Shown one piece after another: positions 12,774-23,037 of a stretch of DNA of 64,000 bases (within the stretch, counting starts at the first letter, position 1; every line of letters starts with the position of its first letter). The stretch is from positions 33,057,670 to 33,121,669 of the forward strand of contig OY970825.1 of assembly GCA_963853835.1 (NCBI GenBank), in the 5' to 3' direction. The DNA is from Calendula officinalis. Its lineage: Eukaryota > Streptophyta > Magnoliopsida > Asterales > Asteraceae. Below the pieces are notes generated by a model. It had not been told where the DNA came from, searched no databases, and was given only the letters and a program-made list of their open reading frames with translations. The position numbers were made by a program, and so were the translations under genes.

Positions 12774-15319
12774 TCAGTTAAGTTTGGGAACCCAAGCTTT
12801 GTATGTCTTGGGTTCATCCTTTGAGAAATAAGATTTAGGAGATTGGACTTTAAACATTCTTGGTACCCATACCTGTTTAGTACTGGTGTTTGGTTTTACT
12901 GCTGCCCTTTTAAATTTGGTACTGGTGTCTGAGTTTACTACTGATCTTGGTCTATACCCATGATTTTTAGCTTTTGAATACTTTACTACTGATGGACCAG
13001 TAGTATTTGGGTACTTACCATGTTTAGAATGACCAGTAGTGTTTTTAGCATTTGGTTTGGCAGCAGTAGTATTTTTAAAATTAGGGTTTTACCAGTAGTG
13101 TTTTGGTACTGGTGCCTAACATCATGATAATTAGGTTTATAATCAGTAGTAAACCTGTTAAAGTTTCTACTGATGTTGGAAAAATGAAAGTATTGGTTAT
13201 TTTGATTTGTGTTTCCATTATTTTTGAAGTAATTGTTGTTCTTTAGGCTTCCAACTCTTTTATTTTGCACAAACCTTGGTGCATTTCTTCCAAATTTTGG
13301 TGTTTCAGATTTTTGAAATTTAGTTTTATTTACTACTGAAGGACCAGTAGTATCTTTCAACTTTTGTGTTTTTGCTTTTACTTTAGAATTTTTAAATTCT
13401 TTGAACTCTTTACAGTTAATTGGATTGAAGTGACAATCCTTTGCTAGATGATTTACTTTGTTGCAAATAACACATCTTAATTTCTTATCCTTAGCACCTT
13501 CAGGTTTTCTTTGATCTAAGAGTTGATTTTTATTTCTTTCATTTCCCCTTCTTAGAATTGTTGGTATATTTTCTGCATTGTATTTGGGAGATTCATTTGG
13601 ACTTTGTGCTGTGTGAAAACTTGTATCAATTGAGTTTGTAGTTTCAGTTTGAGAAATTGTAAATTCAATTGAGTCTGTTGTTTGATCATCATCAGAAGAA
13701 TCATTTGATTCAGATGTTTCATTATTAGATTCAGTTTGGTTTTCAGTGTGTAATTCATTTATGATTCTTTCTGAACTATCTTTAAGTGGAGGAATGAATT
13801 TATATGAAGGTGGTACAGCATGATATCCCACTCCATGAACAACTTTTTCAGTGGTTTGGTTACTTGTTAATTCATTTACAATTTGTGAACTTCTTTCAAA
13901 CTTTTTAATGGTTAGCTTGTTTTGTTCTAATTCCATTTGAGATTCTTCTATTCTGATCAAAGCTTCTTTTAATTTTAATTCAAGATGTTCTTTTTCATAA
14001 GTGGTTTGTAGCAATTCTTCTTTTATCTTTTGATCAGTTATTTTATAAATTTTAATTTGATTTTCAAGATCAACTATACAACCATTATATTCAATTCTTC
14101 TGTTTCTATTTAGAATCATCTCTGCAAGTGTTTCTTTGTTTAGTTTTTCTAAATCTTTATAAGCTTTAATGCATTCAGGAGTGCAAGATTTAGAAGGTAC
14201 CTTAGTAGGAGAGTCAGTGAAAGCCATGAGAGCTTGATTCTGTGCATGCTCCTCTGCTTGAAAACTCCAGTCATAACCTTGTCCTTGTTGTGAGACAAGA
14301 GCAGTTGAGTTTGATCTTTTGTCTGGCTGGGGACATTCTTTAGCAAAGTGCCCAAGGTTGTTACAGTTGTAACATTTGACTTTAGTCTTGTCAAATCCAG
14401 CCTTGTCACCTTTGTTGAAGTTTAGAGTTTTTCTTCCAGTCCTCTTCAAGAACCTTTTAGTTCTAAGGCTCAACATAGTCATCTGCCATTTAAGATCCAT
14501 CTCTTCAAGATCATCAGGATTCAGTTGTTCCAAGTCATCACTAATTAGTGCAGTATGCACATGACTAGTGAAGAAGGATTCTCTTGCAGCATCTTCACAG
14601 TCTGCAGCCTTTGCAGTTTCCTGACCTGTTCCTGTACTAGACACAAAAGCAGCATTGTTTGAAGATAAATTGGGAGTTTTAGAACTTACCTCAGATTCAA
14701 ATACTCTAAGCTCATTGTACAATTCATCCAGCTCCTTTTCTTCCAGGGCATCACCTTGTCTATATATGACTGTGTACATAGACCATTCTTCTCCAAGGGA
14801 TCTGAGAAATTTTCTATTGACATCATCACTGTCAGGTTTTACACCAACTTGATATAATTCACCAATACGTTTGTTGAATCTATCAAAGGTTTGAGATAGA
14901 GATTCATTCTTTTGGCCTTTAAAGTTTTCAAAGTCCTGCTTCAGTACAGACTTCATGTTTCTTTTGGTGCTTTTAGTGCCAACAAATCTCTTTTCAAGTG
15001 CCTGCCACAACAGCTTTGCATCATCATATTCAACAAACAGATGTTGATAGTCATTAGGAATAGCCAGTAGAAGAGTGCTTAGAGCTTTGAGTTCTATCCC
15101 TCTGTCTTTCTTCTCCTTTTCACACTTGAGTTTGTCTGCTTCAGTTGCAGAACTTGTTGCTTGACCAGGAACAGTTTTGTTTCCTTCAACAACAACTTCC
15201 CACATGGTATAATCAGTAATAAGCATGTATTGCTTAATACGATTCTTCCACATCCCAAAGTTATTGGGAGTGAGTATAGGGATTTTATTAGCTTGAGTGA
15301 TTTCATTGTTATCAGACAT
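12774..15319 (-). pseudogene. Copia gag nucleocapsid polyprotein (frameshifted)
   Basis: The frame opens with MSDNNEITQANKIPILTPNN (three residues into the longer ORF that begins at 15328), the usual start of UBN2-type copia gag. A capsid-like region is followed by a CCHC zinc knuckle (CYNCNNLGHFAKEC), a long Glu/Lys-rich coiled-coil-like stretch, a Ser/Thr/Asn-rich linker and a second CCHC (CVICNKVNHLAKDC). Near 13070 the frame shifts. The normal continuation is rich in NTTG peptides and runs through WVPRMFK to WVPKLN in another frame, reaching a TGA at 12774-12776. In intact relatives gag and pol form one frame; here they are separated by lesions. The NTTG/TTGPSVV peptides are encoded by the CAGTAGTA motif. 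Confidence 0.85.
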
Positions 15320-15394
15320 GATTAACAATGTGTGTGTTTTAAAGAATTAAAACTTTTTGTTGTTCTTAAAAATTCGTAGATCTAGAACCAATAT

Positions 15395-15406
15395 GCTCTG
15401 ATACCA
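15395..15406 (-). other. Primer binding site, initiator tRNA-Met type
   Basis: The minus strand reads TGGTATCAGAGC, complementary to the 3' end of plant initiator tRNA-Met. Its 5' neighbour on the minus strand is ...GATCCTGACAAG. It lies about 75 bases before the gag start, as expected for copia. Confidence 0.9.
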
Positions 15407-15408
15407 CT

Positions 15409-15718
15409 TGTCAGGATCGATTAACTTTTTGTTGTTCTTAAAAATTCGTAGATCTAGAACCAATGTGTGTGTTTTAAAGAATGTTTAAAACTTGAGTAAT
15501 CTGCGCTACTTAACATATAAAGGCTGATTATATGAAGGTAAACGTAATACACTGCAACTCTGTACTATATAATTTAATAAAAACAATATTTTTTCTACTA
15601 AATCTACTGTTAATTGACAATTTGACATATCAAATCCATTAATTAGTTTTTAATCACATTTGACAATTGTATATATTATAAAAAATTATAACATTTGCTA
15701 GAAACCAGGAAGCAACAC
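15409..15718 (-). repeat. Duplicated/inserted segment between the copia 5' LTR end and PBS
   Basis: The LTR-end sequence tgtcaggatcgattaac occurs at 15409 and again at 15719. The leader sequence after the PBS (containing TTCGTAGATCTAGAACCA) also occurs twice (about 15350-15392 and 15421-15466). The remaining roughly 250 bases resemble nothing else here. The simplest reading is an aberrant insertion/duplication at the U5-PBS junction; the PBS itself remains next to the inner copy. Confidence 0.6.
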
Positions 15719-16361
15719 TGTCAGGATCGATTAACTATAGATTAGTTAATAAACACCTTTAGATCTAATTGATGATAGAAGTTACAGCGGATTAACACTA
15801 TATCAATGTAATTAAGAACGATGAACTGTAAGAACAATATGCAATAATATTAAGAACACAGTTTCACAAAAAGCTTCAATGTATATTATCGATTAACAAT
15901 ACACACGTATGTTTACAATTCGTAAGGAACTATATATAATAGTCCTTGAAGCTAAACTATTTACCCTAGTTATTCTAGGACTTGATTTACATCGAATAAT
16001 CTAAAGATATACATTGAATTACATTCTATAACTAACTCTGCGAAGATCTCGGACTTGATATGTTCCATAAACGCGTATCAGTAGTAAAACTAATCACCAG
16101 TAGTAAATATGCAACGTCAGTAGTAAGTCTGGTGACCAGTAGTAAGTCCAAAACCATCGTCACTAGTAACTACTATTGATCAGTAGTATCTTCAATCTGT
16201 GCTTGATCAGTAGTAACTTAGTTATAGTATTCACCAGTATCAACTCATCAGTAGTAAGTGTTTCTGCCCCATCAGTATCAACCATAGTCTTCATCAGTAA
16301 TAACCATAATCAGTACTAACTGCAACATCAGTAATAAGTTGATCTGTGATCTGCTCCAACA
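15719..16361 (-). repeat. 5' LTR of the copia element
   Basis: On the minus strand it starts TGTTGGAGCAGATCAC at 16361 and ends GATCCTGACA at 15719, with TG...CA ends. The U3 part (16340-16077) is packed with TACTACTGAT-like repeats. A TATA-like TATTATATATAG lies around 15933-15945 on the minus strand. The right flank aacac (16362-16366) would be the 5-bp TSD; its partner is outside the window. Confidence 0.75.
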
Positions 16362-16486
16362 AACACCATTTCTCTTAAACATATCATCTATCAGTACATG
16401 AAAACTCACATGCAAATAAAACTTCACATTATCGATCATTTTCTTTTAAATCATATCTAGTTTGGCACAGAGATGTAAATTCATAC

Positions 16487-16609
16487 CGGATTAGTTTTCA
16501 CGGTGGCGGTGGAGGATGACGTCAAACTCATTTCTCCGACCAAGTTCGGTGAATTGACAATCAACGATAGGTACTCTTTTAATAGCACTTTTTCAATTTC
16601 TGTCTCCAT
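16487..16609 (-). pseudogene. Exon 1 of a second methyltransferase gene copy (partial)
   Basis: The minus strand encodes MSLTSSSTATVKTNP (16531-16487) followed by a GTATGAA splice donor. This parallels exon 1 of the nearby methyltransferase gene at 25304-25263 (MRSSSSTATGETNP, donor GTATGTA). Similarity continues upstream (to about 16609, where an in-frame ATG gives a 41-residue reading) and into the first bases of the intron. The copia LTR begins 126 bp into the intron, so later exons of this copy would lie beyond the left edge or are lost. The two exon 1 copies share orientation, indicating tandem duplication. Confidence 0.6.
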
Positions 16610-16718
16610 CACTCGACATTATTACTGTTACCTATACTTCAGTGTATATAATTTAAGTCTATTTAATGCAGTTCAGTATCTATATTTCAGTGCTAATGTT
16701 TTCAGTTTCTATCTTCAG

Positions 16719-17197
16719 CAAGGTTGCAGAACTCGCTACTCGTTACCCGTTTGTTCGACGACCTTGTAATGAGTAATTGGTTACTCGGTGAGTACTCGGA
16801 TTGAGATTTTCATATATATTTTTTATAAATATATATATATTATACATATAATTTCCCTATTTCCTTAAAATACAACATATTTTAGAGAAACTCGTCGAAT
16901 TTTAACCGAGTTTCCGAGTTTTGACCGAGTTTGACTGAGTTTTTGAATTTTGATCGAGTTTCAGAGTTGGACAAGTTTTGACCGAGTTTCAGAGTTGGAC
17001 AAGTTTTGACCGAGTTGGCAGAGTTTTGACCGAGTTGGCCGAGTTTTGACCGAATTGACCGAGTTTTGGCCGAGTTGGCCGAGTTTTGGCTGAGTTTTGA
17101 CCGATTTTTATATTGACCGAGTAATTTGACCGGTTAGGACCTACCCGACTCGGCACACCACCGGGTAGCGGTTACTCGGCTGAGTTTTACAACACTG
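16719..17197. mobile_element. hAT-like MITE with GAGTTTTGACC repeats
   Basis: The ends CAAGGTTGCAGAACTCG and (inverted) CAGTGTTGTAAAACTCAG are terminal inverted repeats. The flanks atcttcag (16711-16718) and atctccag (17198-17205) match at 7 of 8 bases, as expected for hAT. The interior carries about ten copies of a CCGAGTTTTGA-type unit (16890-17110). Confidence 0.7.
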
Positions 17198-17452
17198 ATC
17201 TCCAGACCTCCTGATTTACAGTTTTTATTTATTTTTTTTAGTTTTTTTAACGACGCTAAATCTAATTCATATGTTCATAATGTGATTTAAACTCATGACA
17301 TATAGGCAATAAGCACCTTACAACTTACATCACTAAACTACAAGCCTTGAGTGATTTACAATTTTTATATCTCTTACTTTGATTTTTATATTTCACATAA
17401 TTTTCATATTTTATATATTTCACATCATTATAGAGAACAAAAACAAAAAGAG

Positions 17453-17650
17453 GTTTTTAACATATGCCCTCAAGGCACATGTTAGGGTGCATAAATTCAC
17501 TCAAAACTTTCCATTATAATAAAAAAACATTTAATATATCTCTTCAAAATGTAACATATATACTTCATTAATGTTCAATAACCCTTTATTAGGAAGTTTT
17601 GAGTGAATTAATGCATCCTAACATATGCCACAGGGCACATGTTAGAAAAA
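17453..17650. mobile_element. Foldback MITE in the 3' flank of the methyltransferase gene
   Basis: Arms of about 55 bp are inverted copies: TAACATATGCCCTCAAGG at about 17458 pairs with the segment ending at about 17646. Each arm also contains a smaller near-palindrome (ATATGCC...GGCACAT). The spacer is AT-rich and has no ORF. Confidence 0.65.
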
Positions 17651-17923
17651 TCCAAACAAAAATAGTGAAAAATGAAGCAAACAATATTTGGGTTTTATAA
17701 TTACCATAACTCAAGAGTCATGAGAAAATAAGATATTTGAAGGCACTGATTTTCATAATAATAATCATTAATTAGTTCATGGTACATTAACTGGAAATGC
17801 AAAGATATTCTGTTACACGATATAAATTGAAAAATGCAATAAGCTAATAAGCCGAATAAATAACTTGAATATGCTATAGGCCAAAACTACCTTTTATCAT
17901 TAGGAAGATTCAATCGGGCATGT

Positions 17924-20900
17924 TTAGATGGGCTTTCGGGCCGAGACCATGATAAATCGCCTGTTTCTAATACATGTGTAATCCACTAGTCCACAACTTG
18001 AGCACATGTCTTCTAGTTCACTTTCGGATAGAAAAATGTTCCCACCTGTTCTATTCTTGAACCTCTATAATTACAAAAATAATATTATAAATATAATAAT
18101 CTAAGTAGTAGAATAAGATAATTTAGCAATTCAATGCATTGTATATTTGTACATACCAGTGACAAAAAATTTTAGTTGAGGCATTTAACATTGGAAACAC
18201 TCATATTAACCTAGTAATAAAGTAAATAGGCTGAAATTGCATACCTGGCTTATACGCGATAAAAATGGCATGTATGAAAGAAGACCGTCTGCTATGAAGG
18301 TTGTAGCAACAAAAACTCCTCCAGGTCGAAGAATTCGACTTATTTCAGCTACCTGATATATCGTATAGCTAATTATGTGAACATGGATGTAAAGAATACC
18401 CAGAGCCAAATATAGCAAAATAAAAAATAAACAATATATACATAGCTGGATATATCTATTTTCGATGGAATTACATGAAGAACTTTTTAATTGGCCTAAA
18501 AGCAGAAACACACACACACACATAATATATGTGCCTGTGTGTGCACTTATGTTAGATGTGTCAAGATGGATGGGTTGTTTAAAGCTGAAACGGACAATTT
18601 TTAAACACTTTTTGTCCGTTTGCAGTATGTTTTTATTACCAATTAATGGGCAAATTTCAAGAAAAGGTAATGTAAGATTTAAAAAGCTTGAAATGAGAAA
18701 CTAAAGATCATATTGCACATTGATAAGACTAAATGTACAATTTTGTTACCAAAAAGATAACCTGTTAGTATGATCACCCGTTAATATGAGTAAATGTACA
18801 ACTTTTGTTATAGAAGTATCAATAGGAGTGAATGTGCAATTTTGGTATTTGCTCTTATTAATGTGCAATATGATATTTAATTAGTTCCCACTTCAACCTT
18901 TTTGGAATCTTATATGTTATGCTTTTTTATATTTTCCCGCTATTAACGTGTCAATTATGATTACGAAAACAACATTATTTATAATGAAATATACAAAATA
19001 CTTACGCCAGCAGATGGTGAAGGCCAACAATGAAGAGCTGCACCAGCATGCACAGCATTTATCGAACTTGAAGCAAATGGAAGTCGTAAGATATCGGCTC
19101 TGACCAAAAATAAGTTCCTAAAAATACACACTTGTATCATAAATACATCTCAAGTTTTATAAATTAATTGGCATTTTATGAAGAAAAAAAAGTAACATTA
19201 TAAATTAGCTATGTACTCGTTAGATATGTCTTCATCCTGTTTGATGTAGTTATAAGCCTGATTTAACATATTCTCTGAAAAATCTAATGCAACGACAAGT
19301 GAAAATAGACCACTTTTTGCAAAAAGCCTCGTGAACATTCCACTACCGCAACTAGCATCGATCATGCTTCCTCCAATGACCGGGTCAAAATAGCCTTTCA
19401 TCATTTCAAACTGTACAAAAATAACCACAATATCATATCATAATTAGAGGTGGCAAAATGTTGGGCAGATTGTGTAATGAGTCAAAGGGATTCGGGTCAA
19501 AACTTATGGCTGGGTTGGATTTAGTTGACTTCAAATTTAAAATACTTACCGTAAATACGCAGTGTGCAAAATATGATTATATAATTCATATTGTTTCCGT
19601 AATAATCATTTTTTCTAACAAAATGATTAAGGACATTTATGCATTGAATTGAAAATAACATTTTGACCGACTCCAACGTTTGACCTATAGAGATTTTTAC
19701 TTTATTTTTTTGAACGACTAATTTTATTACGCGAGTCTAGCAAAGCACTAGGGTATAAAAAATTATTACAAAAAACAATTACAAAAAACATAAACCGCAT
19801 CGACGTGTTCATAAATAATCGCATAAATTTCCATGAAGGCTATTTAATTTAGGGCATATTACCTCTTTCTCCGGGCCCGGGAAACCACCCCATATTTTAA
19901 AACCTTGTCGCCAACCCCTCTCGTACAAGTATGATACGAGACGTAACCTGTACCGGAAAATATAGTCACATAAGGATGCATGTTATTTTTGGTTTCCGAA
20001 ATATATGGTTAGTTTAATGATGTTAGACTGTTTTAATGCTTTGTAATTAAATAATAAATATTCTAGAGGTGACAATTCAAGATGCAAAAATAAACGTGTT
20101 AGGTTCGTAAATGTGTCAACGGTCTAACCCATTTAATAATTTTTTTGTATTTGGATAGGGTCCTGCCAACTGATTTATTTAATTAAAATTTATTAATTTA
20201 AATTTAATCCGTTTGACGCGTTTAAGTAACTCGGTTATGTGGGACATGGTTCTAGTTAGATAATATTAATTAACCAGCCAACCTGATTGGCTAAATGGGT
20301 CGTGTTCAGGTTCAAGTTATACCTGAAAAGCTCAGAAGACGCTGGCATGTATTCACCACTGTTTATTGTTAGATCAAGATGTGTTTCATTACCACTAACA
20401 CTGTACGTTTTTTCACAGGTACTGCAGTTTAAAATAGACTTAGGTGTAGAATCCCTGCAGAAAATAATTAATAGCATGTTAATTAAAAACACAAAAAATG
20501 TCAAATTAATAATAAACCAACTTACACCGAGAAAACTGGATCACTAATCCATATCAACTTGTCATAACAAATGGGGCAAGCCAATATGTGCTTCTTCTCA
20601 TTTTCATTTAGTTCGATTCCCTGCGTATATAAAAGAGTACTCAAGAGTAGAAAAAAGGTAGCCGCGTCGACCCGTTTACGATCACATTTAGTATAAAAAA
20701 GGTACACGTTATTATTAGAAGAAACATAAATGACTAGATACAAAATAATTGAGATTTTTCAAACAAAAAATAAATTGGACTTTTCATATACTCACTCCGT
20801 TCCACAAAAAAGTTTACATTTCTCTTGGGCACAAGATTTTAGGTGATAGTTATTGGTGAGGTCACTTGTAATACTTTTGATTAAAATATAAGTTTGGATT

Positions 20901-22964
20901 GGAGAGAGAAAAATAGTTAGTGGATATTAATGATGAATTTTTAGTAATAACAATATTTTATTATGTGGGGTCCATCAAATGTGAGAAATGTAAACTTTTT
21001 TGTGGGACAAAAGTTAAGTGAGAAATGTAAATTTTTTTGTGGGACGAAGGGAGTATAACATACAAAGTATAACTTTATGTGCACAATTAGTCAACCTATG
21101 ATGATACATCCATGCCTACGAAACACTTAAGGGTCACACCGGTGAGTGCATGTAATACGAGCAAGATATACAATGATACTACGAAGAAGAATGATTCATA
21201 ATAATCATTATGAATCAGGTAAGTATTAAGTTAAGTTTAACTTATTACTAGATTAGTTTGACTAACTAATTAATACAAGTGTTTGTATATTTATTAGTTG
21301 AGTAAATATACAATGTGTTAATTAAAGGTTATCCATGATATGATTTAAAACTATTAAATCATAGAGTAATTGGATAATATTGTTTTATAAATTATATAAA
21401 GGTTATTATATAATTAATTGTTAAAAGTATATATACAAGTATATAATCCGTGTATATGGATACCGAATTATTAGTGTATTAATACTAGACATTTAATAGT
21501 TAAGTGCAACAATAATGAACTAGTTAGAACTATAAGGGATGGAAGTGTAAAAAGGAAGTTTAATTAAGAAGTTAATCTTAATTAAACTAGAAGGGTTTTA
21601 AGTGTAAGATCTTCTATTATAAATAGGAGGCTTATGACTTAACCCTAGATGTTGATTCCTTGCCTCACAATCACGAAATTCCCTCCCCCTTTGTTCCTCT
21701 CGACCGGCCGAAACACCAAGAACACAAGTCTTGTGTTCTTCGTGTTCTTCGTTCGTTCTTCGTGTTCTTCAAGTCTTGAAGATCCAAGATCGTTGCAAGT
21801 GATCAACTAGAAGATCGTTCGTTGTGTTCAATCATCAGTGGATATATCTTAAGCACTAACTAAGGTATGTTTCATGGAACACTCTTCCTCTTCTCCCTCT
21901 TGTTCGAAGTCGAACCAAGAACCCTAGGGTTCTTGGTAGTAGTCGACGAACACACACAAGTATGTATGTGTGTTCGAGTTCTTCGTACAAGGTTTCTTTC
22001 TTGTTAATCTAATCTAGATTTCCAACATCCCAATCCTTTAGGGTTTAAGGATTAGGTTTAATCCCACTTCCGCTTTAGGGATTAAACCAGCTAGTTGGTT
22101 TTAACCGGTCAAGAACAAGTTCATGTTCTTGGTCAGTATGGTCGAACCAAGCATACTAGGTGGTCACTCCTATGGGTCGATCAATGTTAATGAAACCCTT
22201 CACTTCCGTATCAAAATAAGTTATACATTTTCTATTTAAGGATGTAACAAAATAAGTAATACACTTTCAAAACTTACTTTTTTTGGTAAAAGATGAGACT
22301 CATTCTCTACTAACTATTTACTTTAATAAAGTAAAATTACCTTTTTACCTTTAATTTTACTTTTAAAAATCATTAATATCACTTCATTCACCCATTATCC
22401 ATTAAGTATCCCCTTTAATATATTTTAAACCACTTTTTAATCTTTTGCCTCAAAAACCACAATTCTTCAAATGTATCACTTATTTTGATATGAATGTAGT
22501 AATATTTTTTTAAACGGGTTGAGAAACTCAACTCTAACCCAGTTCATTTATTAAATATAAAAAAGTTCAACTTAAATTATTTTTATGTTTATATTATGTT
22601 GTGTCATAATTTATCACCCCTAGCAAATACCACATGTATCATTTAGTTCAGCTAATATTGATTCAGTCTGCCCAAATAATAGCTTAGTATTGATAATTGA
22701 ATCGAATGACATGAACTAGAATTATATTTTCTGTAAGACCGATCGGTATGGGCCACAAAGTGGCGTGGTGTTGCTTAGGTGGAGGGGGACGACGACGTTA
22801 AGCCGGGTTAGCACACCGCCCCTCTTAACGGCGTGGGGTGCGGTGGTGCACAGAGGTGGTGACGGCAACGGGTGTTAACGAGCGGAAATGATCGAGATTT
22901 TTGACCGTTGGGCGATTTCCAACGGTAATATTACCGTTTGAAATAAAAAAAAAAGTTCATTATA

Positions 22965-23037
<73 letters not shown>

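Larger units (their letters stand above)
5613..16361 (-). mobile_element. Ty1-copia retrotransposon with extra 3' ORF (3' end cut by gypsy insertion)
   Basis: Read on the minus strand the order is 5' LTR (16361-15719), a tRNA-iMet PBS, gag, pol (protease remnant, integrase, reverse transcriptase, RNase H), a motif-rich spacer and a further ORF. The 3' LTR is absent because the gypsy element begins at 5612, inside the last ORF. A long gag with two zinc knuckles, an iMet PBS and an ORF downstream of pol suggest a Sirevirus/Maximus-like lineage; this is inference. Multiple frameshifts and stops make this copy non-functional. It sits 126 bp into intron 1 of the partial methyltransferase copy. Confidence 0.85.

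Noticed and set aside
22971..23034. TA run considered as an origin or promoter element
   Set aside because: A simple microsatellite within a transposon; nothing else supports function.
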